Below are positions 46,624-54,999 of a stretch of 64,000 nucleotides of DNA, piece after piece. Numbering within the stretch: the stretch's first letter is position 1; every line of letters begins with the position of its first letter. This stretch comes from Candidatus Latescibacterota bacterium (GTDB taxonomy: Bacteria; Latescibacterota; UBA2968; UBA8231). The position numbers and the translations under genes are program-made. The notes beneath the pieces were generated by a model. The model was not told the origin of the DNA. It searched no databases and saw only the letters and a program-made list of their open reading frames with translations. Location of the stretch: NCBI GenBank assembly GCA_022827835.1, contig JAJEIO010000054.1, forward strand, positions 1 to 64,000, in the 5' to 3' direction.

Positions 46624-47505
46624 CTACTCGTCGACGTCTAACAGGCGTCTGAAGTCTTCAAGGCTGGGTGCCTGTATAGCCGACCGAAACAACTGCTTGA
46701 GGCGTTGCAAATCCTCGATGCTCCGTATGCGAGCGGCCAATGGGTCGGCCGCGCCCACAGCAAAGCGAATCTCCAGCACATCAAGCAGATCTTCAACGGC
46801 GCGTTCTCGGCTCCCCTGCTCAATGCCCTTTTCTGTGAAATACTGTACTATCGACGATTCGTACATAGTCTCCTCCGCAATGATGGTCCTAATCGTTTCT
46901 GATTTATACACTAATCCGCTCAAAATCGCAAGATCGACCAGATAACTCGCCTTGAGCGCCTCGTCCATCGGCACTGCCTGCGCCCGGTTGACGCACTGGC
47001 GCAACCATGCTTCGTCATCCACCCCGGCTGGCGGCTGCATCAACGGTGCAAACGGCAGCAAGCCCGCAGACCCCGCGTCAAGAATGTGTTGACCGTCTAT
47101 CTCAATCAGCCGAATCACCTTGTATTGCACCAAGATGCGGAAGCCGTGTTGCTCTTGGAGATAGTACCCCGGATCGGTGCGGCCGGCGTCGGGACGCAGG
47201 TAGATGACGATGGAAAGGATCGGTAGGCGGTGCTGCTGGATGCCGCGGCCGATATAGCCGACCATGCGGTACGGCATCGGCGGGTCGCTGTCGGTGGTTT
47301 GAAACTCGTGATGGACCAACGCTTCGTCGCCAGCGACGCGCACGCGGATCAGACTATCGGCGCGGTGGGCTTTGACCGTGGGTTGCTCGGTGTCGATTAC
47401 GTCGAGCACCTCAAGGTCGTCGTGCTGGAGGGCGAAGCGGGCGAAGTCAGCCGGGTAGGTGTGGATGAGGTGCTTGGAGATGGTATCAAATTCGGCCATA
47501 AGCAA
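46624..47505 (-). CDS. Rpn/YhgA-like PD-(D/E)XK nuclease-family protein
   Basis: DSLIRVRVAGDEALVHHEFQTTDSDPPMPYRMVGYIGRGIQQH. Confidence 0.75.
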   Translation of the reverse strand: MLMAEFDTISKHLIHTYPADFARFALQHDDLEVLDVIDTEQPTVKAHRADSLIRVRVAGDEALVHHEFQTTDSDPPMPYRMVGYIGRGIQQHRLPILSIVIYLRPDAGRTDPGYYLQEQHGFRILVQYKVIRLIEIDGQHILDAGSAGLLPFAPLMQPPAGVDDEAWLRQCVNRAQAVPMDEALKASYLVDLAILSGLVYKSETIRTIIAEETMYESSIVQYFTEKGIEQGSRERAVEDLLDVLEIRFAVGAADPLAARIRSIEDLQRLKQLFRSAIQAPSLEDFRRLLDVDE

Positions 47506-47768
47506 TGTCTTGGACGGTTAAGACGACGGGACCGGTCCATGGGTGAGCCGACCGCATAAGGTCCGTTTCTAATTGCAATATCCATGCCAAGGCGGCAGCA
47601 CAGTGGGGAGGACGGGATGTGCGGGGTTAGACTGTACCGGGCACAACCCATGAATGAGACCTTTAGGGACTAGACCGACCCGGAGGTACAAAACGTGAGT
47701 CGAGTGCAGACGACAGACACTTCAATCTACTTGAAACCGGCCATGCGGAATCGGCGGGTTGGGTGCCG

Positions 47769-47806
47769 AAGTGGACACGGAGACGGCGAAGAGACATACT
47801 TAAACG
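47769..47806. repeat. 38-bp repeat, copy 1
   Basis: aagtggacacggagacggcgaagagacatacttaaacg; 34/38 identical to 63431-63468. Confidence 0.8.
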
Positions 47807-47845
47807 CAATTAATAGCTAAAATTAAATAATCCTCCACCCTCAAT

Positions 47846-49048
47846 ATGCCCCTACTCTGCTACCTGTCTCTCCTAGCCCTAGTCGCCTGTCAGGACCCTC
47901 CCAACGACCGCCAACCGCGCCCAACCGATGCGGCACCTGTAAGTCGCTTGCACCAAGGCCCCTATGCCGCCGCCATAGAAGCCGCGAAGCGCGCTGTAGA
48001 ACGCGATGCCAATTCTGCGGTAGCCCACCGCAGTCTGGCCGATGCCTATGCACGCGACAACAAGCTGACCGAGGCCCTAGGAGCCTACAAACAGGCCATC
48101 GTGCTGCAACCTGATTACGCCAAGGCGCAAACCGAACTGGCCATTGTGCTGACCCGTCTCAATCGCCACGCCGAGGCCCTCGCCCTGTTAGAGGAGGTCA
48201 CGCGCGCGACCCCGGATTACGCTTGGGCGCAGATGGCGCTCGGGCTGCTGTACTTTCGCCAAGCCCAGTACGAGCAGGCCGTTGCCGCGTATGGCCGCGC
48301 CGTCGCCCTGCAAGACGACTACAGCGAGGCATGGTACAACCTCGGCGAGGCCCATCTCAAGCTCAATGACTACGCCGCGGCCGAAGCGGCGTACGCCCGT
48401 GCCATAGCCGCCGATTCGACCGTGGCCAAGTACCACCACGGCCTCGGCACGGCCTTGTACAAGCGCCGCGAGTACGCCGCGGCCATCGTTGAATTGCAGC
48501 GCGCCGTGGCGCTCGATTCGCTGTTTGCGCGGGCCCGCTTCAATCTCGGCAATGCCCTGTTGCGCAGTGGCCAGCAAGAGGAAGGACGACGCCAATTGGC
48601 TCTGTACAACGAACTGGAAAAGCAGGAAAAGCTCCTCATCGGCCTGCGCACTACTTTGGCTCGGACGCCCGATCAGGCCGAGCTGTACCACAAGATAGGT
48701 GCGCTATACGGCCAGCGCGGACAATACAAAGAAGCGCGCCTGTACTATTTACAGGCCCTGGACCGCAATCCCAATTTCGCACCCTCGTACCACAACTTGG
48801 GTAACCTCTATTTGCGCCGCCGCCAAGTGGTCGAGGCCATGTCCCTGTTCCGCCAAGCCCTGCGCGCTGACTCCACGTATGTGCTCGCGCATCTCGCGCT
48901 TGGCAATGCGCTGATGATGCAAGAAGCATTTGCCCAAGCGTTGACGAGCTATGAGCGGGGCTTGCGCTTTGAGCCGGACAATGCCCGCTTACAGCGCGGC
49001 GCAGCCCTCGCCCGCAAGTTCAACGCCGCAAGCCAAACGCAGGATTAG
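47846..49048 (+). CDS. TPR-repeat lipoprotein, copy 2
   Basis: LLALVAC lipobox; multiple TPRs. Confidence 0.9.
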   Translation: MPLLCYLSLLALVACQDPPNDRQPRPTDAAPVSRLHQGPYAAAIEAAKRAVERDANSAVAHRSLADAYARDNKLTEALGAYKQAIVLQPDYAKAQTELAIVLTRLNRHAEALALLEEVTRATPDYAWAQMALGLLYFRQAQYEQAVAAYGRAVALQDDYSEAWYNLGEAHLKLNDYAAAEAAYARAIAADSTVAKYHHGLGTALYKRREYAAAIVELQRAVALDSLFARARFNLGNALLRSGQQEEGRRQLALYNELEKQEKLLIGLRTTLARTPDQAELYHKIGALYGQRGQYKEARLYYLQALDRNPNFAPSYHNLGNLYLRRRQVVEAMSLFRQALRADSTYVLAHLALGNALMMQEAFAQALTSYERGLRFEPDNARLQRGAALARKFNAASQTQD

Positions 49049-49050
49049 CC

Positions 49051-50682
49051 GTGGTCTTGCTACTCATCGCATTGGTGGCTGCCAGCGTCAGCGCCCAATC
49101 CGCTCCCCACTTCGTCGAGGTGACACGCGCCGCGGGCATTGACTTCCGCTATGTAAACGGTGCGAGCGGCCGGAAGTACATGCCCGAAGCCATCGGCTCG
49201 GGCGCGGCGTTCTTCGACGCCGATGGGGACGGCTTGCTCGACCTGTACATCGTCAATGGCACAGCCCTGCCAGGCTATGACGGTCCGCCCGGTACCAATG
49301 CTCACTACCGCAATGAAGGCGACGGCACTTTCGCGGATGTTACGGAGGCGACGCGCACCGGCGATGCAGGGTACGGTATGGGAGCTGCGGTCGGCGATGT
49401 AGATAATGACGGCAGCCCCGATCTGTACGTGACGAACTACGGACCCAATGTCTTCTACCACAATGAGGGCCGTGGCCACGTCTTTGACGATGTGACGGAT
49501 CGGACCGGCCTCGGCGACCCGGGTTGGGGATCGCATGCGGCCTTTGCCGACTACGACCGCGATGGCGACTTGGATCTCTACGTGGCCAATTACATGGAGT
49601 TCGATTTGGACGCGAACAAGGAGTGCTTTACAGGCGCGGCGCGCTCGATCTGCGGTCCCCTCGCGTACCCCGGCCAATCTGGAGTGCTCTATCGCAACGA
49701 CGGCGATCTCGCGTTTGCCAATGCGACGCGCACGGCGGGCTTGTTCAGCAATGAGGGCCGGCAACTGGCTGCGGTGTTTGGCGATTGCGACGACGATGGC
49801 GACCCGGATCTATTCATTGCCAACGATCGGCAGCCCAATTTTCTCTTCCTCAACAACGGCGACGGCACCTTTGCAGAGCACGGCATCATTGCCGGGGTGG
49901 CGTACAACGAGGAGGGGTACGCTGAGTCGGCTATGGGCGCGGACTTTGGCGACTACGATAACGACGGCCGGCTCGACATTATCTTGGCCACCTTTCAGTG
50001 GCTGCCCAATACGCTCTATCACAACGACGGTGGGGGGTTTTTCAGCGACCTGACGTTTGTCGCTCATCTCGGCGCGCCGAGCGTGCCCTACTTGGGCATG
50101 GCTGCGGTCTTTTTCGACAGCGACAACGACGGTTTCCTCGATGTTTTTGTTACCAACGGTCATCTCGATGAAAACGTGCGCGAGTTCGACCCGGACACGA
50201 CCTATCCGCAGCAAAACCAGTTATTCCGCAATCAGGGCGATGGCACCTTTGCCGACGTGAGCAACACTAGCGGTCCAGGGATGCTCGTCGAGCGCGTTAG
50301 CCACGGTGCCGCTTTGGGCGATTACGACAACGACGGCGACGTCGATATCTTCGTGTCGGATTCGGACGCGCCCCACTGCACGTTGTTGCGCAACGACCAC
50401 AGCGGTCATAATTACCTGACGGTCAAAGCTGTAGGCACCCAAAGCAATCGCGACGGGCTCGGCACCGAAATTCGGGCCGTGGCGGGCGACCTCGTGCAAA
50501 AGCGCGAAATTCGCCGCAGCTACGGATACATGGGCAGCAGCGACGTGCGCTTAACGCTGGGTTTGAGCCGCCATACTCAAGTAGATTCACTGCAAGTTTT
50601 TTGGCCCAGCGGCGCAGTGCAGACCCTCTTAAACGTGGCGGCCAATCAACACATTGTCATTGAGGAAACTACAAAAAAATAA
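49051..50682 (+). CDS. Secreted FG-GAP/VCBS-repeat protein with ASPIC/UnbV domain (CRTAC1-like), copy 2
   Basis: GTG start; GDVDNDGSPDLYVTNYG-type repeats; C-terminal LGTEIRAVAGDLVQKREIRRSYGYMGSSDVRLTLGL...VFWPSGAVQ. Confidence 0.92.
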   Translation: MVLLLIALVAASVSAQSAPHFVEVTRAAGIDFRYVNGASGRKYMPEAIGSGAAFFDADGDGLLDLYIVNGTALPGYDGPPGTNAHYRNEGDGTFADVTEATRTGDAGYGMGAAVGDVDNDGSPDLYVTNYGPNVFYHNEGRGHVFDDVTDRTGLGDPGWGSHAAFADYDRDGDLDLYVANYMEFDLDANKECFTGAARSICGPLAYPGQSGVLYRNDGDLAFANATRTAGLFSNEGRQLAAVFGDCDDDGDPDLFIANDRQPNFLFLNNGDGTFAEHGIIAGVAYNEEGYAESAMGADFGDYDNDGRLDIILATFQWLPNTLYHNDGGGFFSDLTFVAHLGAPSVPYLGMAAVFFDSDNDGFLDVFVTNGHLDENVREFDPDTTYPQQNQLFRNQGDGTFADVSNTSGPGMLVERVSHGAALGDYDNDGDVDIFVSDSDAPHCTLLRNDHSGHNYLTVKAVGTQSNRDGLGTEIRAVAGDLVQKREIRRSYGYMGSSDVRLTLGLSRHTQVDSLQVFWPSGAVQTLLNVAANQHIVIEETTKK

Positions 50683-50698
50683 CGGAGAAATTTGTCGT

Positions 50699-52078
50699 AT
50701 GAAGTTGAGAGCAATCGTTCGCGTCTTCTTGCTCGCGCTCGTGGCTTGTGGGACAGAACCTGAGCCTACTTACGTCGCTCGCATCGGCGAAACCACCCTA
50801 TCAAAGGAAGAGTTTAGGGAGCGAGCGCAAAAGCTGATGCAAACGGGCTACAAGCACATTGAAGAGATGAATGCGGATGCTAAGCTAACGCTGCTCAACG
50901 GCGTGATCGCCCGCGAACTGTTGGTGCGCGAAGGCCTGCGTCGCGGCCTCGACCGCGAGCCGAGCATTGCCCGCGAAGTCGAGCGCACCGAGCAAAGGGC
51001 CGTGATGAACAAACTGTACGAGGAAGAGGCCCTGCACGGCGATTACACATCAACCGAAGAGGAGTTGCGGGCTTTTGCCAAAGAGCGCGAATACGATGTC
51101 GAGGTATTGAGCCAGCAGATCGTCTGCGCCACCGAAGAAGAGGCTCTAGAGGTACTAACGGCCCTGCAAGAGGGCTCTCCGTTTGAGTCGCTGGTGCCCA
51201 TCTATTCAACGGAGACCATCCAGCGGCGCTTTGGCCCGGCCGGCCAGTTGGGGTGGTTCAAGATGGGCCACATGCTGCCCGAGTTGATGGAACCACTGCG
51301 GACCATGGACGAGGGCCAACTCTATCCGCATCCGGTGAAGACCCAAATAGGCTATCACGTCTTCCGACTTGACAAACGGCGGCACGTGGATTTTGCGGCC
51401 CAGCGCGAGTGGCTGCAAGAAAAAGCGCGCGTGCAAAAGCGGGCCGACGACATGGAACAATACGTCCACCGCCTGCGCCGCGAATACGAGCTAGAGGCCC
51501 ACGACGAGGGTTTAAAAACCTTGACCGCGCCCGATGGGGAAGAGCAAGTGCTCTTTAGCTGGCGCGGTGGCCAACTGACCACGGCCGCGTACTGGGCGAA
51601 TCTAGAAGCGAGCCACAGTCGGCTCGACAGTGCCGCCCGATACAAGGCGGTCGAGAATTTAGCAGGGGTGCAGATTATGATGGCGGAGGGCCGCAAGCTG
51701 CAATACGACCGCGACCCCGAGGTGCGCGAGCCGGTGGAGCAAAAGCGCGATATGCTCATCGTCGAGTGGCTCTATCGCACCGAGGGCAGGGAAGTGGCGC
51801 GCCAGCAGCCCATCACCGAAGAGGACATTCGCGCGTACTACGATGCCAACGTCGAGATGTTTACCCGCACTGATGGCAAAGTTGCGGATCTAGCCTTGGT
51901 CTATAACAGCGTCAAAACCCTGTTGAGGCAGCAGGCGGCAACTAAGGCCATGGATGCCTTTATCGCGCGGCTGCGCGAGCAATACAGTGAGGATATCGAG
52001 ATAAATACTGAAGTACTCGCCGAAGTTAGCTTACAGGTCCTTGCCCAGACCGGCGAAGACGCTGATAAAGGTGAATAG
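50699..52078 (+). CDS. PpiC/SurA-type peptidyl-prolyl isomerase lipoprotein
   Basis: LALVAC lipobox; FGPAGQLGWFKMGHMLPELMEPLRTMDEGQLYPHPVKTQIGYHVFRLDKRR. Confidence 0.85.
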   Translation: MKLRAIVRVFLLALVACGTEPEPTYVARIGETTLSKEEFRERAQKLMQTGYKHIEEMNADAKLTLLNGVIARELLVREGLRRGLDREPSIAREVERTEQRAVMNKLYEEEALHGDYTSTEEELRAFAKEREYDVEVLSQQIVCATEEEALEVLTALQEGSPFESLVPIYSTETIQRRFGPAGQLGWFKMGHMLPELMEPLRTMDEGQLYPHPVKTQIGYHVFRLDKRRHVDFAAQREWLQEKARVQKRADDMEQYVHRLRREYELEAHDEGLKTLTAPDGEEQVLFSWRGGQLTTAAYWANLEASHSRLDSAARYKAVENLAGVQIMMAEGRKLQYDRDPEVREPVEQKRDMLIVEWLYRTEGREVARQQPITEEDIRAYYDANVEMFTRTDGKVADLALVYNSVKTLLRQQAATKAMDAFIARLREQYSEDIEINTEVLAEVSLQVLAQTGEDADKGE

Positions 52079-54664
52079 TTTGGCCGACGCAGGAGCTGAG
52101 TCGAGGTCTTCGCGGGTCCAGCGCAGCCCGACGTTGGTAGTAAGCGCATACCCCTGATAGGCCGATTGGTTGGCGATCTGGCCGGCCAGCACTAGCGTCG
52201 TGCCGTCTTCTAGAAATCCCTCGGGCTGCTCGCCCAAATTGTTGGCAATCTCGTATTCGACGCCTGCGGTAAAGCTCATGTTGCGGTTGATCTCGCGGCC
52301 GGCCAGCAGCGAGAAAATCTCCGTTATATCGGATGTTTGCAACGCGCCCTTGTCCGCCGGTACCCGATTGCTGTATAGCTGTTTCCAGTTCAAGGTCAAA
52401 TCCCAAGAGCGCAGGTGGAGCGGATACTGGGCCTTGTTGATTACGCCGAGGAAGCGCTGGTTGTTTAGCTCTTCAGTAGCCGACCCCAATTGCGTGTATT
52501 GTTCGTGTTTGAACTTGGTGGTAAACGAGATGTAGCGATCGTAACGCACGTCTAAATACGTGGTGTTGACGAACGCATCGCGCGCCACGAGTTGGTCGCG
52601 GATAAAGCGCGATTCCCCGAATGTGCCGGGCGTATCGACCCACAAAAAGACATCCTCGGGAATGTCGTCTGCGACCTTGCGCGGATTGACGATCAGCCGC
52701 AATTGCAGGTTGTAGCGCGGGAACTTTTCGCTCGCGGTCAAGAGCAGATACGTGGTCGCGTTTTCGCGGGCGGTTTTCAGCAGGCGCTCGTCGAGCCGGC
52801 CAGCCATGAGGTTTATGTCCGGCGCGATTTCAACGCCTAGGTATGTGTTGTATCCTCGGTGTCCGCGCTTGTAGGGATAGTCCGCTTCGGAGTCGTCTTC
52901 AAAGCGGTCGATGACTCCGTTGTTGTTCATGTCCATGCCAAAAAGAAAGTCGGGGGGATCAACCTCGAAGCGCAGGAAAGGCTCGGCGTAGTCGGGTGTG
53001 CGGTTGAAGTTGCGATTGAAATCCGAGAGATCGTCGTTGTTTTCGTCGATTCCGGGGAAAACCGCGCTGTCGGTCAGTAGTCCCGTCCCTTGGCGGGTGT
53101 TGACGCGCGGGCCGTGGTAGCGCCGGGTCCAGTCGGGCAATTCGTCTTGATCGTCATTGTCATCGACGAATTCGTACACACTTTGTTGCTCGTTGCCGTA
53201 GTACACTTCGCCCTCGGAGTTCGGGATAAAGGCTTGGGTCGAGTATTCCGCGTCCATGCTGAAGGCCTCGGCGAAAACCGTCCACGGGTAATGCCGCTTC
53301 TGCGCTGTCAGGTAAAAGGCTTCGGCGGTGTTGGTAGCGAGAGCTTGTTCGCGGATGAAGTTTTCGTTGGGGAAGCGGCGGTATTGGAAATTCCGCACGT
53401 ATTCTCCCCTCAAGTCAAAACCGGCAACGTCGTTGATTGACATATCAAAGCCGAGTAGCCGGTTGCCGGTGGGCAGGCCGTAGCGAAAGGTGTGAAAGGC
53501 TTGGTTGGCCCCGTCCTTGACGTTGCCTGGTGCGCGAAGGACAGTCAGGAACACAGGGGCGCCGAGTTGGTTGGTCTGTTTGTTGGAAGCGACCTCCACT
53601 TTGTAGTCGTTGGCCAGTACTAGGCCGATCTCCACGTGCTCAATTTCGCGGAAGTCGTCGATTTCGTCATCGACGGTGGGTGAGAAGTCCTCGATGTTGA
53701 ACGTGAGGGTTATTACGTCGGTGCCGCTTGCTTCAATCACGCCGCGACGGCGGAAGCCACCTTCCACCACGGGCGCGATGTCGTCGGTGTGCTCGACGCC
53801 ATTGGCGAAGATGCGCCAGCGTGACAACAGGGCACCGCCTTCGCCGTCTTCGGGCGAGTCGTCGGAAATGCGCACGATGATCGAGCGCACGAAGTCGTTG
53901 TTCATCGGCCCGCTGAGTTGGCCTTTGAGTGAATTGTCGCCAAAGGGAATGTTGGAGTTCATGTGGGCGGCGTTGACAAATGTTAGGCCGATATTGGAAA
54001 AGTCGCCGATGCTGAGTTGGCCTTTGGCGGCCCACATGTTGGTGAACGTGCTGAACTTCACGCCGGCCTCGCCGGCGACGCCAGCGACGACGCCGGTGTT
54101 GTTGATGCGCGAGGTAAGCAGAGTCAGAGCGTATTTGTCCGACATCATGTCCCACTGCACGCCGTCGAAACGCGGCTTGGAAAAGGTGAGCGGCGTCAGG
54201 GTCGTGCGGATGCCGTCGCCTACCATCAGCGAAGAGTGAAACTGTCCGGAGTGGCTGGAGGAAATGAGGACGTTGCTAAACCACGAGCTGAAGCGCGGGC
54301 TTTTGAAGATGTTGCTGCCGCTGGCCGTGGGGTAGTCCTCGGTCCAGTTGTACACCCGCCAACCTTGGCTGATGTACGAGCCGTAGATGTCGTAAAAGGG
54401 CGATCCCTCTAAGAAGACGTCATTGTAGCGTTGATAGGGGTTGCGCGCGTAGTTGGAGTACTGGTCTTGCCGCCAGTCGTAGAGTTCGTACAGGCGCTGC
54501 GGCTGGTACCACTTGCGCACTGAAGGGACGAGGGTTGAAGGCGCGACTTCAGTGGCTGAAGTGTAATAGGGATTGTCAAATCCGGTGGCGCGCTGGGCCG
54601 CTGACGGCTGCGGCGTCCCGAGGAGCAAACCGCAATACAGAAATACTATCGTTAGACGTCTCAC
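52031..54664 (-). CDS. Large outer-membrane/surface protein (predicted beta-rich)
   Basis: Signal peptide VRRLTIVFLYCGLLLGTPQPSAAQ; long beta-rich protein; no family recognised. Confidence 0.55.
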   Translation of the reverse strand: MRRLTIVFLYCGLLLGTPQPSAAQRATGFDNPYYTSATEVAPSTLVPSVRKWYQPQRLYELYDWRQDQYSNYARNPYQRYNDVFLEGSPFYDIYGSYISQGWRVYNWTEDYPTASGSNIFKSPRFSSWFSNVLISSSHSGQFHSSLMVGDGIRTTLTPLTFSKPRFDGVQWDMMSDKYALTLLTSRINNTGVVAGVAGEAGVKFSTFTNMWAAKGQLSIGDFSNIGLTFVNAAHMNSNIPFGDNSLKGQLSGPMNNDFVRSIIVRISDDSPEDGEGGALLSRWRIFANGVEHTDDIAPVVEGGFRRRGVIEASGTDVITLTFNIEDFSPTVDDEIDDFREIEHVEIGLVLANDYKVEVASNKQTNQLGAPVFLTVLRAPGNVKDGANQAFHTFRYGLPTGNRLLGFDMSINDVAGFDLRGEYVRNFQYRRFPNENFIREQALATNTAEAFYLTAQKRHYPWTVFAEAFSMDAEYSTQAFIPNSEGEVYYGNEQQSVYEFVDDNDDQDELPDWTRRYHGPRVNTRQGTGLLTDSAVFPGIDENNDDLSDFNRNFNRTPDYAEPFLRFEVDPPDFLFGMDMNNNGVIDRFEDDSEADYPYKRGHRGYNTYLGVEIAPDINLMAGRLDERLLKTARENATTYLLLTASEKFPRYNLQLRLIVNPRKVADDIPEDVFLWVDTPGTFGESRFIRDQLVARDAFVNTTYLDVRYDRYISFTTKFKHEQYTQLGSATEELNNQRFLGVINKAQYPLHLRSWDLTLNWKQLYSNRVPADKGALQTSDITEIFSLLAGREINRNMSFTAGVEYEIANNLGEQPEGFLEDGTTLVLAGQIANQSAYQGYALTTNVGLRWTREDLDSAPASAKLFTFISVFAGLGKDL

Positions 54665-54686
54665 GTCCTCTCTCCCACAGGGTTGT

Positions 54687-54965
54687 TTAGTGTTTAGTTT
54701 CCCCACCGCTCCCAGGGGCGGGTTGGGACTGGTCACTGGCTACTGGCGACTGACTACTATCACTCGGTTGCTCTTCTTGACGCTCGAAGGTGAAGTCTAA
54801 GATGTTGGCGCTCGTCTTGGCGTGCTCAATTTTCATGGAAACGAGGTTTCCTTGCTCGTCGAGGTCTATGTAGATGTTCTCGCACAACTCGCGGGTTTCG
54901 GCGACGCTTGCAGAAGTGAACTCAATAAATGCGGTATCCGTATCTTCAAAGTAGTTGATCTTCAT
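54687..54965 (-). CDS. DUF2283-family small protein
   Basis: MKINYFEDTDTAFIEFTSASVAETRELCENIYIDLDEQGNLVSMKIEHAK. Confidence 0.8.
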   Translation of the reverse strand: MKINYFEDTDTAFIEFTSASVAETRELCENIYIDLDEQGNLVSMKIEHAKTSANILDFTFERQEEQPSDSSQSPVASDQSQPAPGSGGETKH

Positions 54966-54999
54966 GTTCTTCCATTCGTTTGCTACCTTCGATGTCTCG

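Noticed and set aside
46624-47505. Rpn-like gene considered as novel nuclease
   Set aside because: Fits the well-known Rpn/YhgA-like PD-(D/E)XK family.
47510-47768. Intergenic region considered as structured RNA
   Set aside because: No convincing helices or known RNA motifs by eye; a covariance search (Rfam/CMfinder on homologous intergenic regions) would be needed.
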